DNA of 64,000 bases from Gemmatimonadetes bacterium SCN 70-22 (GTDB lineage Bacteria; Gemmatimonadota; Gemmatimonadetes; Gemmatimonadales; Gemmatimonadaceae): assembly GCA_001724275.1 (NCBI GenBank), contig MEDZ01000015.1:101557-165556 (forward strand), in the 5' to 3' direction. Shown piece after piece: positions 1 through 7,483 of the stretch (positions are counted from its first letter, which is position 1; the number at the start of each line of letters is the position of its first letter). The translations under genes were made by a program, and so were the position numbers. The notes under the pieces were generated by a model, which saw only the letters and a list, made by a program, of their open reading frames with translations, did no database searches and was not told the DNA's origin.

Positions 1-50
1 TGGGTGATACGTGGATCGACTGGCGCGGGCGCGCTCGCCCCGCCGCATAA
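1..50 (+). CDS. C-terminal end of an unidentified protein (partial)
   Basis: The frame beginning with base 3 reads G-D-T-W-I-D-W-R-G-R-A-R-P-A-A and stops at TAA 48-50, 15 bases before the rplI start. The tail with a DTWIDWR motif resembles the C-terminus of DUF2232/YybS membrane proteins, which often lie between rpsR and rplI. That identification is from memory of the family and rests on only 15 residues. Another frame is open until TGA 61-63, so even the reading frame is uncertain. Confidence 0.3.
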   Translation, partial: GDTWIDWRGRARPAA

Positions 51-65
51 CGAGTGGAGCTGACC

Positions 66-509
66 ATGGAAGTCATCCTGCGACAGGCTGTCGAGAACCT
101 CGGGAACCCCGGCGACCTGGTGAAGGTCTCCTCGGGGTTTGCCCGCAACTATCTCCTCCCCCGCGGCGTCGCCGTCGCGGCGACGGAGGGCAACAAGAAG
201 CGCATCGCCCAGGAGAAGGCCCGCCTCGAGGCCGCCGAAGCGGCGCGCCGCCAGACCGCCGCGGAATACGCCGCCACGCTCGAGCAGGTATCGCTCACCT
301 TCTCGGCGCGCGTCGGCGAGGAGGGGAAGCTCTTCGGATCGGTGACGGCGGCCGACATCGCCACGCAGCTGGAGGCGCAGGGGCACCGCGTGGAGAAGCG
401 CCAGATCGACCTGCACGAGCCCATCAAGGCGCTCGGCGTCTACCGCGTCCCGATCAAGTTGCACGCGGACGTGAAGCCCGAGATCAAGGTCTGGGTGATC
501 AAGCAGTAG
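66..509 (+). CDS. rplI: 50S ribosomal protein L9
   Basis: L9 (147 aa) binds 23S rRNA near the L1 stalk and limits frame slippage during translation. The N-terminal domain is complete: it opens MEVILRQAVENLG and carries the GDLVKVSSGFARNYLLPRG signature at about residues 15-33. A charged connecting helix (residues 40-75) and a C-terminal domain ending VPIKLHADV-PEIKVWVIKQ follow. Length fits the family (about 148 aa). ATG 66 is chosen because GTGGAG sits six bases upstream; an in-frame GTG at 54 would add four residues and lies inside that ribosome-binding site. The gene is followed by a strong terminator. Confidence 0.97.
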   Translation: MEVILRQAVENLGNPGDLVKVSSGFARNYLLPRGVAVAATEGNKKRIAQEKARLEAAEAARRQTAAEYAATLEQVSLTFSARVGEEGKLFGSVTAADIATQLEAQGHRVEKRQIDLHEPIKALGVYRVPIKLHADVKPEIKVWVIKQ

Positions 510-537
510 AGAGGCGGGAGAAAGGAACAGGGAGTGC

Positions 538-561
538 AAACGGCGCCGCGTGGCGCCGTTT
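538..561 (+). terminator. Intrinsic-type hairpin terminator after rplI
   Basis: A perfect 10-bp stem (AAACGGCGCC / GGCGCCGTTT) with a GCGT loop lies 28 bases after the rplI stop. It extends by one more C-G pair outward and is followed by a short T-rich stretch (GTCGTTCTC). Confidence 0.8.
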
Positions 562-653
562 GTCGTTCTCGGGCGCGAGCGCCCGCAATGCCGGGCGACG
601 CCCTCGAGCCCGTCCGCGGCCCCCCGTCCGCGGCCCCTCGTCCGCCCACAGCT

Positions 654-688
654 GTCTCCCGTCTCCCGTCTCCCGTCTCCCGTCTCGC
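654..688. repeat. 7-bp tandem repeat (GTCTCCC)5
   Basis: Four exact GTCTCCC units and one GTCTCGC unit lie in the 277-bp gene-free stretch 562-838 between rplI and rsfS. Imperfect 13-14 bp repeats of the CGTCCGCGGCCCC type precede it at about 610-645. The same heptamer recurs in other gene gaps (4661-4682, 24711-24733, 35686-35706, 40097-40220). No gene or RNA is recognisable in the gap. A TTAAGCTTTGG stretch near 729-739 could belong to the rsfS promoter. Confidence 0.8.
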
Positions 689-838
689 ATCGTCAGGGAG
701 TCGCATCGCCCACGTGTCGCACCTGCGCGGGGGGCGTTAAGCTTTGGAGGGCAAACAGGCCCGACGACGGGCGTGGCACCGACGGGAACATTTCCCGAAG
801 CCCGTCGCTAGAACAGTGACCGATTCCCTCCCCCCCGC

Positions 839-1222
839 ATGGCGACTGCAGCCCCAGCGACGACGAGCAGCAAGGCCCTGGCCCTGCGCATTGCCGCACT
901 CTGCCAGGAGTTCAAGGCCACCGATGTCACGATCCTCTCGTTGAAGGGGGTGAGCGACATGACCGACTACTTCGTGATCGCCAGCGGATCGTCGGACACG
1001 CATGTGCGCAGCACGGCGCAGCGGGTGGAGGATGAGCTGAAGGGCGACGGGATCCGCCCGGCGCATGAGGAGGGGATGCAGCAGGGGCGGTGGGTGATCC
1101 TGGATTACGTCGACGTGGTGTTCCACGTGTTCCACCCGGCATTGCGCAGCTACTACCAATTGGAACGGCTCTGGGCCGACGCCGCGGTCGTCCCGGTCAC
1201 GCCGCAAGGAGCATCCGCATGA
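839..1222 (+). CDS. rsfS: Ribosomal silencing factor RsfS (Iojap family)
   Basis: RsfS binds L14 on the 50S subunit and blocks subunit joining when nutrients are scarce. The 127-aa protein has the family core from about residue 12 to 115: D-V-T-I-L-S-L-K-G-V-S-D-M-T-D-Y-F-V-I-A-S-G, then HVRSTAQRVEDELK, and the W-V-I-L-D-Y-V-D-V-V-F-H-V-F-H block that contacts L14. Length is typical. Its stop codon overlaps the start of the next gene (ATGA, 1219-1222), so the two are probably translated together. The usual partner nadD is not in view. Confidence 0.95.
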   Translation: MATAAPATTSSKALALRIAALCQEFKATDVTILSLKGVSDMTDYFVIASGSSDTHVRSTAQRVEDELKGDGIRPAHEEGMQQGRWVILDYVDVVFHVFHPALRSYYQLERLWADAAVVPVTPQGASA

Positions 1223-4200
1223 GCGCGCGTCAGTGGGTCGTGGCGGCCGTTCTGGCCGCCACGGCGCCGATGGGGGTGGCCGAGGGGCAGATGTACTTCG
1301 GCCAGAACCAGGTCCAGTTCGACAAGTTCCGGTGGAAGGTGCTCGAGACGGAGCACTTCCTGGTGCACTACTACCCGGAAGAACAGGACATCATCACCGA
1401 CGCCGCGCGCATGGCCGAGCGGTCGTACGGTCGCCTGTCGCGGATGCTCAATCATCAGTTCCGCGAGAAGAAGCCGCTCATCCTGTTCCGTTCGCGCACG
1501 GATTTCGGCCAGAACAACGTCACGGGCGATCTGGGCGAGGGGACGGGGGGCGTCACCGAGGCGTTGCGCCACCGCATCCTCCTCCCCTTCACGGGCGATT
1601 TCAGGAGCTTCGAGCACGTGCTGGCGCACGAGCTCGTGCACGCGTTCCAGTACGACATCTTCGCCCGAGGGCGGGCCGGGGGCGGGCTGCAGACGCTGCA
1701 GCAGGTGCAACCGCCGCTCTGGTTCATGGAAGGGATGGCGGAGTACCTCTCGCTGGGCCCCAACCACATCCTCACACAGTCGTGGGTACGCGACGCCTCG
1801 CTCAACGGGAACCTGCCGACCATCGAGCAGATGACCATGCGTCCGGACATCTTCTTCCCGTACCGCTACGGCGAAGCGCTGTGGGAGTACGTGGGCAAGC
1901 GGTGGGGGGACGACGTGATCGGGGAGATCATGAATGCCGTCCCGAACGTGGGAATCGAGCGGTCCTTCAAGCGCGAGCTCGGGCTCTCGCTCGAGGAGCT
2001 CAGCGACGAGTGGCGCGAAGCGATGCAGGTGAAGCACCTCCCGCAGGTGGCCAACCTCGACCGCGCCCGCAAGTTCGCCGAACCGCTCCTGAACGCGCGC
2101 AAGTCGGGCGGGTTCTCGCAGCTGTTCATCGCCCCCTCCTTCTCGAGCGACGGCAAGTACATCGCCTTCATCTCACAGGGGTCGTTCCTGCGTGGCGAGG
2201 TCTTTCCCGACCTCTGGCTGGGCGACGGCGAGACCGGGAAACGCATCAAGCGCCTGGTGAAGTCGACACTCGATCCCGACTTCGAGGAGCTGCGCCTGCT
2301 CTACTCGCAGAGCGCGTTCTCTCCCGACGGTCGGCAGCTCGCCTTCACGGCGCAGAAGAACGGCAAGGATGTCCTGTACCTGATGGATGTGCGCCGCCGA
2401 AAGGTGACACACGCGTTCGACAAGTTCCCGCTCGACGTGGTGATGTCGCCGGCGTGGAGCCCGGATGGCAAGCAGATCGTCTTCCAGGGCTACAACAGTG
2501 GCATCAACGACCTGTTCATCGTCGAGCTGGCCACCGGAAAGCTCCGCCAGCTGACGAACGACAAGTTCGCGGAGATGCAGCCGCAGTGGTCGCCTGACGG
2601 TCGCACCATCGCCTTCGCGACCGATCGCGGCCCCGACGCCAACCTGGAGCTGCTGAAGTTCGACCTGTGGCGCATCGCGACCCTCGACCTCGCGACGTCG
2701 CGCATCGACCTCATTCCGGGCCAGGACGGGTTGAACCTCAACCCGATGTGGGCCCCGGATGGCAAGTCGCTGGCCTTCGTGAGCGACCGGACGGGGATCC
2801 AGAACATCTTCCTGTACGATTTCGACGCCAAGGAGCACTACCAGCTGACGAACGTGATCGGCGCCGTCAGCGCGATCACGGAGTACTCACCCGCCATCAC
2901 GTGGGCCCGGCAGGCCGATCGCCTCGCGTTCACGTATTACGAGAAGGGCGACTACACCGTCTGGTCGGTGGCCAACCCGCGGCGCCTCAAGGGGCAGCCG
3001 TACCGGCCGCCCACCCCGCAGGCGGTGGTCGCGGCGGCCCCCTCGGCCAGCGCGCAAGGCGCCGGTTCGCGGGTGGCAAACCCGGGACAGCAGGGGCGCG
3101 ACACGCTGCGCGCCATCGCGGGCGCGACGCGCGCGGGCGATTCCACGCGCACCGACGATCGCGCGGCCTCGCTCTATCGCTCGGCGACCGGCCTTCGCGA
3201 GTCGGCCGAGGCGCCGGCGGCGCGCGAGCGGTCGGGGAACGCGCCCGTCTCGGTGGCGCAGATGCTCGACAGCGCCGCCCTGGCGTTGCCGGACACGACG
3301 CACTTCCGGACGTACGACTATCGTCCGGGGCTGCAGCCGGAGTACATCTCGCGCCCCAGCATCGGCTACGCCCAGGACAATTTCGGACGCGGAATCTTCG
3401 GCGGCACGGCCATCATCCTCGGCGACATGCTGGGGAACAATCGCCTCGCCCTGGCGGGACAGGTGAACGGGCGCCTGAGCGAGGCGTATTTCTACGGCGC
3501 GTACACCAACCTGGCGAACCGCAACCAGTACACGACCGGCGTCTCGCAAACGCCGTACTTCTTCCTCAACGGCTTCAACGAGGCGCCACTGGGCGATGGC
3601 ACGTATCGCTCCATCCAGACGCTGGAGATCGCGCGCTTCATCTTCCGGCAGGGCTTCGCCATCGCGATGCGCCCGAGCAACCGCTTCACGCGCTTCGAAT
3701 ACGGGCTCAACGCGAACAACGTGTCGCGTTCGATCGCCTTCGTGCGGCGCGGCGTGGACTACAGCATGGGGTACGCCACGGAGTTCGTCACCGACTCGGT
3801 GGCCGACCTGGGGAGCCTGAGCTACGTGGCGCCGTACGTGGCGTATGTCTCGGACAACACGCTCTTCGGCTACACGGGTGCCATCTCCGGCCGGCGCTAT
3901 CGCTTCCAGGTCGAACCGTCGATCGGCGGACTGCAGTGGACGGAGTACACGGCCGACTACCGTCGCTATGTCCCCATCCTGTTCAACTTCCTGACGTTCG
4001 CCTGGCGCTTCCAGTCGAGCCTCGCCGTGGGGCCGGATGAGGAGGCGGTATCGCGCAAGTACATCGGGCGCCCGGATTTCGTCCGCGGCTACGATCGCGA
4101 GCAGTTCGCCTCGCAGTTCTGCGGAGGGGTGGTCAACGACCAGTCCTCGTGCTCGGCCACGGAGCTCCTCGGTACCCGCGTCGCGTTCTCGAATGTCGAG

Positions 4201-4497
4201 CTGCGCTTCCCGCTGGTCCGGCGATTCGACCTCGGGCTCCTGCCGATCTCGCTCCCGCCGGTGGACGGCCTGTTCTTCTACGACGCCGGCGTGGCGTGGT
4301 CGCGTGGCCAGAACGTCTCGCTCCGTCGCCCGGACAACTACGACCAGGGGACGAATCGTTACGTCCTGCGCTCGTACGGGGCCGGCATCCGGCTCAACCT
4401 GTTCGGCTTCGCGCTCCTGCGGTGGGACTACGCCATTCCGCTGGATCGTCCCCAGAAGAAGGGGTACTGGATGTGGACGCTGGGGCAGTCGTTCTAG
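1219..4497 (+). CDS. Secreted metalloprotease-like / TolB propeller / outer-membrane barrel protein
   Basis: The 1092-aa protein has three parts. After a signal peptide (residues 1-24, ending VAEGQ) comes a peptidase-MA-like domain with a zinc motif HELVH (137-141) and a downstream WFMEGMAEY helix with E171 and E175. Residues about 295-590 hold at least five PD40/TolB-type blades with SPDGK- or APDGK-like turns. After a low-complexity linker (about 600-690) a barrel-like region runs to the end, with alternating aromatic strands and a terminal Phe after L-G-Q-S, as in outer-membrane proteins. I infer an outer-membrane protein with a periplasmic protease-like domain; its substrate is unknown. 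It is coupled to rsfS by ATGA, which fixes this start. Confidence 0.85.
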   Translation: MSARQWVVAAVLAATAPMGVAEGQMYFGQNQVQFDKFRWKVLETEHFLVHYYPEEQDIITDAARMAERSYGRLSRMLNHQFREKKPLILFRSRTDFGQNNVTGDLGEGTGGVTEALRHRILLPFTGDFRSFEHVLAHELVHAFQYDIFARGRAGGGLQTLQQVQPPLWFMEGMAEYLSLGPNHILTQSWVRDASLNGNLPTIEQMTMRPDIFFPYRYGEALWEYVGKRWGDDVIGEIMNAVPNVGIERSFKRELGLSLEELSDEWREAMQVKHLPQVANLDRARKFAEPLLNARKSGGFSQLFIAPSFSSDGKYIAFISQGSFLRGEVFPDLWLGDGETGKRIKRLVKSTLDPDFEELRLLYSQSAFSPDGRQLAFTAQKNGKDVLYLMDVRRRKVTHAFDKFPLDVVMSPAWSPDGKQIVFQGYNSGINDLFIVELATGKLRQLTNDKFAEMQPQWSPDGRTIAFATDRGPDANLELLKFDLWRIATLDLATSRIDLIPGQDGLNLNPMWAPDGKSLAFVSDRTGIQNIFLYDFDAKEHYQLTNVIGAVSAITEYSPAITWARQADRLAFTYYEKGDYTVWSVANPRRLKGQPYRPPTPQAVVAAAPSASAQGAGSRVANPGQQGRDTLRAIAGATRAGDSTRTDDRAASLYRSATGLRESAEAPAARERSGNAPVSVAQMLDSAALALPDTTHFRTYDYRPGLQPEYISRPSIGYAQDNFGRGIFGGTAIILGDMLGNNRLALAGQVNGRLSEAYFYGAYTNLANRNQYTTGVSQTPYFFLNGFNEAPLGDGTYRSIQTLEIARFIFRQGFAIAMRPSNRFTRFEYGLNANNVSRSIAFVRRGVDYSMGYATEFVTDSVADLGSLSYVAPYVAYVSDNTLFGYTGAISGRRYRFQVEPSIGGLQWTEYTADYRRYVPILFNFLTFAWRFQSSLAVGPDEEAVSRKYIGRPDFVRGYDREQFASQFCGGVVNDQSSCSATELLGTRVAFSNVELRFPLVRRFDLGLLPISLPPVDGLFFYDAGVAWSRGQNVSLRRPDNYDQGTNRYVLRSYGAGIRLNLFGFALLRWDYAIPLDRPQKKGYWMWTLGQSF

Positions 4498-4503
4498 GGG
4501 GGC

Positions 4504-4559
4504 GGAAGACAGGAAGACAGGAAGACAGGAAGACAGGAAGACAGGAAGACGGGAAGACG
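4504..4559. repeat. 8-bp tandem repeat (GGAAGACA/G)7
   Basis: Seven consecutive 8-bp units, five GGAAGACA and two GGAAGACG, begin seven bases after the stop of the barrel protein and run directly into the terminator hairpin. The unit length is not a multiple of three and the array is outside any gene, so it is a candidate length-variable site. Confidence 0.9.
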
Positions 4560-4588
4560 AAGGGGGCGCGGCGAAGCCGCGCCCCTTT
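4560..4588 (+). terminator. Hairpin terminator after the barrel protein
   Basis: GGGGCGCGGC (4563-4572) pairs with GCCGCGCCCC (4576-4585) around a GAA loop. The stem extends by a G-U and two A-U pairs, leaving the 3' side as CCCCTTTC. It should end transcription of rsfS and the barrel gene. Confidence 0.75.
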
Positions 4589-4694
4589 CTCGTCCACCGA
4601 CGTGCCGTGCCCTGGATCACCTCACCGGGGGGATCCAGCGACGCTGGGGTGCCAATCGCTCGTTCCCCGTCTCCCGTCTCGCGCGCTTCCCGCC

Positions 4695-4702
4695 TACTTT
4701 TG
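4695..4702 (+). promoter_or_regulatory. Candidate -7/-10 element TACTTTTG
   Basis: TACTTTTG matches the TAnnTTTG element of Bacteroidetes promoters and ends four bases before the GTG start of the next gene, so transcription would begin at or beside the start codon. No clear -33 TTTG is visible. It follows a terminator, so a promoter is expected here. Confidence 0.4.
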
Positions 4703-4706
4703 TCCT

Positions 4707-6215
4707 GTGCGAGCACTCGCGATCGCGGCGCTGGCGCTCATGGTGTGCGCATGTGGTCGCAAGGAACGCGACGCTGCGCCTGGAGCGACCGGCGCCCTCC
4801 CCTCCTCCGGCCCCGATCCCATCGTCGTGCGGATTCCGCGCGAAGGTGGCGTCGCTCGTGCCTATCGCTATCCAAACCTCGATTCGCTGATCTGGCGGGC
4901 CCAGCAGCCCACCCCGGCGCTCGAGCGCATCCTCGCCTTCGACGCCGAGAACGGGGTGCTCGCGTACCTCAATGGCGAAGGCGGCGTTGGGTGGCTCGAC
5001 CTGCGCCTCGGTTCGGTGCGCACCACGGGGAAGGCACGGTTGGCATCCATCGCCTCGGCCGACGGCTGGTCGATCTTCGGGGTGGGCAAGGGGAACGCCG
5101 TCGTCCGCCTGACCCCAAGTGGCGACTGGGAGCTCGCCGCCGGCGGCGCCGTGCGCGCGCTCTTTCCGTTGCCCGATGGCGCGCTCGTCTTCCTGGCCGA
5201 CCGCGGAGAGCGGAGCGTCCTCTTCCGGGTCCGTCCACCGGACGCTGCGTTGGACGATTCCGTGGAGGTTCCACGCCCCGATCGCGCCGTCGTCACGCCA
5301 ATGGGCGACCGGCTGTATCTGGGGGTGAAGCGCAACCTGCTGAGCGTGCGGGCACAGGCGTTCGGCGGAGTGGCACAGACAAAGGCGGACGACGAGATCG
5401 TCGCGATCGCACCGACGCCGAGCGGCGACCGCGTGTTCATTGCCAACAAGGGAAGCGAGGACCTCGAGGTCCTCAACCGCTACACCGACAAGGTGGAGGC
5501 GGGCGTCACGCTTCCGGGGCGCGCGAGCGAGCTCCGCATGGATCCGCTCGGCCGCTACCTGCTGGCGCGCCCGGCAACGGGCGACTCTGCCTGGGTGGTG
5601 GCCATCGCCACCGACGAGCTCGTGGGGACCGTGCGGACGGCGTGGCGGAGCGACCTCCCGGCAGTCGCGGTCGACGGGCTGGTCGCCACGGTCCAGGGCG
5701 ACGACGTCGTCCTGGTCGACGCCACCGGGGGACGCAAGGCGCTCCGTGCCGCGGGGGGGGCGAAGGAGCTGTGGTACTTCACGCTCTGGAACGGGCTGCG
5801 CCCGCGCGCGCGCGGGCTCGATGTCGCGGTCTCGTTCTCGTTAGGCGATTCGGCCGTGGCGCGGGCGGACTCCGCGCCGCAGCCGGCGGCACCCACCGAC
5901 CCCCGGGGCGCCCCCGTGCCCTCGCCCGACACGATGCCGGCGGCCGCCAGCGAGCGACCGGCGGTCCCGCCCCCGCCGCCCGCGGCGCGCGACGGGTGGA
6001 CCGTCTCCTTCGCCGCCGTCCTCTCCGAGCCGCGGGCCAGGGAGCTCGCCGCGGGCATCGCCGTCGACGGCCAGCATCCGCGCGTCATTCGGGGCGAGAC
6101 CGCGGGTACGGTGGTGTACCGCGTGGTCTTCGGCCCCTACAGCTCGAAGGCGGAGGCCGAGCGCGTGGGACGGGCCTCGAAGCAGAACTACTGGGTGTAC
6201 GAGGGGATCCCCTGA
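4707..6215 (+). CDS. SPOR-domain lipoprotein with propeller-like body
   Basis: The 502-aa product starts M-R-A-L-A-I-A-A-L-A-L-M-V-C-A-C-G: a lipoprotein signal with Cys16 as probable lipidation site. The body (about 50-350) is rich in short beta strands with repeated LPDG- and TPSGDRVF-like turns, as in YVTN/WD40 propellers. A Pro/Ala linker (about 385-425) leads to a C-terminal SPOR domain (about 428-502: W-T-V-S-F-A-A-V ... Y-R-V-V-F-G-P-Y), which in other proteins binds peptidoglycan stripped of stem peptides at the septum. GTG 4707 is the only start that gives a signal peptide. It overlaps or abuts the next SPOR gene. Confidence 0.8.
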   Translation: MRALAIAALALMVCACGRKERDAAPGATGALPSSGPDPIVVRIPREGGVARAYRYPNLDSLIWRAQQPTPALERILAFDAENGVLAYLNGEGGVGWLDLRLGSVRTTGKARLASIASADGWSIFGVGKGNAVVRLTPSGDWELAAGGAVRALFPLPDGALVFLADRGERSVLFRVRPPDAALDDSVEVPRPDRAVVTPMGDRLYLGVKRNLLSVRAQAFGGVAQTKADDEIVAIAPTPSGDRVFIANKGSEDLEVLNRYTDKVEAGVTLPGRASELRMDPLGRYLLARPATGDSAWVVAIATDELVGTVRTAWRSDLPAVAVDGLVATVQGDDVVLVDATGGRKALRAAGGAKELWYFTLWNGLRPRARGLDVAVSFSLGDSAVARADSAPQPAAPTDPRGAPVPSPDTMPAAASERPAVPPPPPAARDGWTVSFAAVLSEPRARELAAGIAVDGQHPRVIRGETAGTVVYRVVFGPYSSKAEAERVGRASKQNYWVYEGIP

Positions 6216-6226
6216 CCGACCTCGAC

Positions 6227-7483
6227 GTGCGCGAATACGAGGCGATGTGGGAGGCGGCCGGCGGGCGCGTGAGTGGCGCCATGGCGGGTCGTGCCGCGGT
6301 CGCCGTCCTGGGCGACGACCCCGCCGCCACGGCCGCCGTGTCGTTAGGCATCGCGCGTGCGCACGCCCTCACGCGACGCGTCTACCTCCTCGACCTCCTG
6401 GGCGACGGCCAGGGCGTGGCGCCGCGCGCCCCCGACGAGGAGTATCCCGGTGTCAGCGACATGGTGCGCTACGGGGTGTCGCTCGCCCGCGCCGCGCGCC
6501 TCCGCCCGGAGAGCCCCAACCTGTTCGTCGTCCCCGGCGGCGCCGAGTCGCCCCTCGCACCGGACATCCTCACCGATCGGTGGTGGGGCGTCGCGGCGGA
6601 GCAGGCGCGACGCGCCAATGCCCTCCTGTTGGTGGCCGCCCCGTCGCTGGTCCCGGCCATCGGAGGCCTCGTGCGCCGGCTCGACGGCGTCGTCCTCGTG
6701 GGCGAGGCGCATTCGCCGCTCCCGCAGGTGAACGTGCTGGCGGAGGTGCGCACCGCTCCCGCGATGCGGACCCCCGCCGCTCCGGCGCGAACGATCCCGG
6801 CAGCGCCGCCCCCGGCTGCCCCGGGGTCCAGATGGCGCCTCCCGGCGGCACTGGCCGCTGCGGCCATCATCCTCGTGACGATCCTCACCGCGCCGCGCTG
6901 GAGCGCATATCTCGGTGCGGGAGGCGCACGCCGGGATCGGATGCTCGCCGACACGCAGCTCCCTCCGCTTCCGCCTCCCGTCGCCCCTGCCGCGCGGGCC
7001 GACAACGAGGCCGCCTTCAGCGTGGAGCTGCTGTTCACCAATTCCAGCCAGGACGCCCTCGAGTACCTTGCCTCGTCGGCCGACTCGCTCCCGGCGGCGA
7101 CATTTTCCCTCGTCGCGGTGGGGGCGGAGGGAGACACGTGGTATCGGCTGGTGGCGGGCGCCTTCCCGGATAGCGGCGCGGCCAGCGCATACCTCGCCGC
7201 GCTCCGCCAGCGCGGCCGGTTGGCCACTGGCGCCGGGACCATCGCTCGCACACCGTTCGCACTCCTGCTGGACTCCGCCTCGTCCGATCCCCTCGCGCGG
7301 CTGCGCGTGGCGGCATACCGTGGGCGGGGAATCCCGGCGTACGTCCTTCGCGATTCCGCGCAGGTGTGGCGCGTCTATGCCGGCGCCTTCGCAACCGAAT
7401 TCGATGCGCAGCTGCTCAAGCAGCAGCTCGATAGCCAGAACATTCAGTCGGCCCTCGTGATGCGGGCCGGGAGTACTCCGTAG
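6227..7483 (+). CDS. Degenerate CpsD/ParA-like protein with membrane helix and two SPOR-like repeats
   Basis: The 418-aa protein begins with a domain (about 15-185) folding like polysaccharide-export ATPases: V-A-V-L-G-D-D-P-A-A-T-A-A-V, then RVYLLDLLGDGQG, then ANALLLVAAPS and LDGVVLVGEA. The usual Walker A Gly-Lys-Ser/Thr is absent (GDDPAAT instead), so ATP binding is doubtful. A single helix (about 205-227) follows, then two SPOR-like repeats (about 262-340 and 345-410; WYRLVAGAF and WRVYAGAF). GTG 6227 is the first conventional start. CTG 6212, overlapping the upstream TGA as CTGA with GAGGGG five bases before it, may be the true one. It stops directly before smc. Confidence 0.7.
   Translation: MREYEAMWEAAGGRVSGAMAGRAAVAVLGDDPAATAAVSLGIARAHALTRRVYLLDLLGDGQGVAPRAPDEEYPGVSDMVRYGVSLARAARLRPESPNLFVVPGGAESPLAPDILTDRWWGVAAEQARRANALLLVAAPSLVPAIGGLVRRLDGVVLVGEAHSPLPQVNVLAEVRTAPAMRTPAAPARTIPAAPPPAAPGSRWRLPAALAAAAIILVTILTAPRWSAYLGAGGARRDRMLADTQLPPLPPPVAPAARADNEAAFSVELLFTNSSQDALEYLASSADSLPAATFSLVAVGAEGDTWYRLVAGAFPDSGAASAYLAALRQRGRLATGAGTIARTPFALLLDSASSDPLARLRVAAYRGRGIPAYVLRDSAQVWRVYAGAFATEFDAQLLKQQLDSQNIQSALVMRAGSTP

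Noticed and set aside
749..838. Possible small gene before rsfS
   Set aside because: Short frames there have no family match, no clear ribosome-binding site, and overlap rsfS or repeats.
2887..4716. Long minus-strand open frame (about 600 codons) opposite the barrel protein
   Set aside because: Composition is Arg/Val/Glu-rich antisense translation, with no recognisable motifs and a well-supported gene on the other strand.
4037..6226. Upstream extension of the SPOR membrane gene into the barrel and lipoprotein genes
   Set aside because: The frame is open only because of GC bias; the extension is Arg/Ser-rich and lacks domains.
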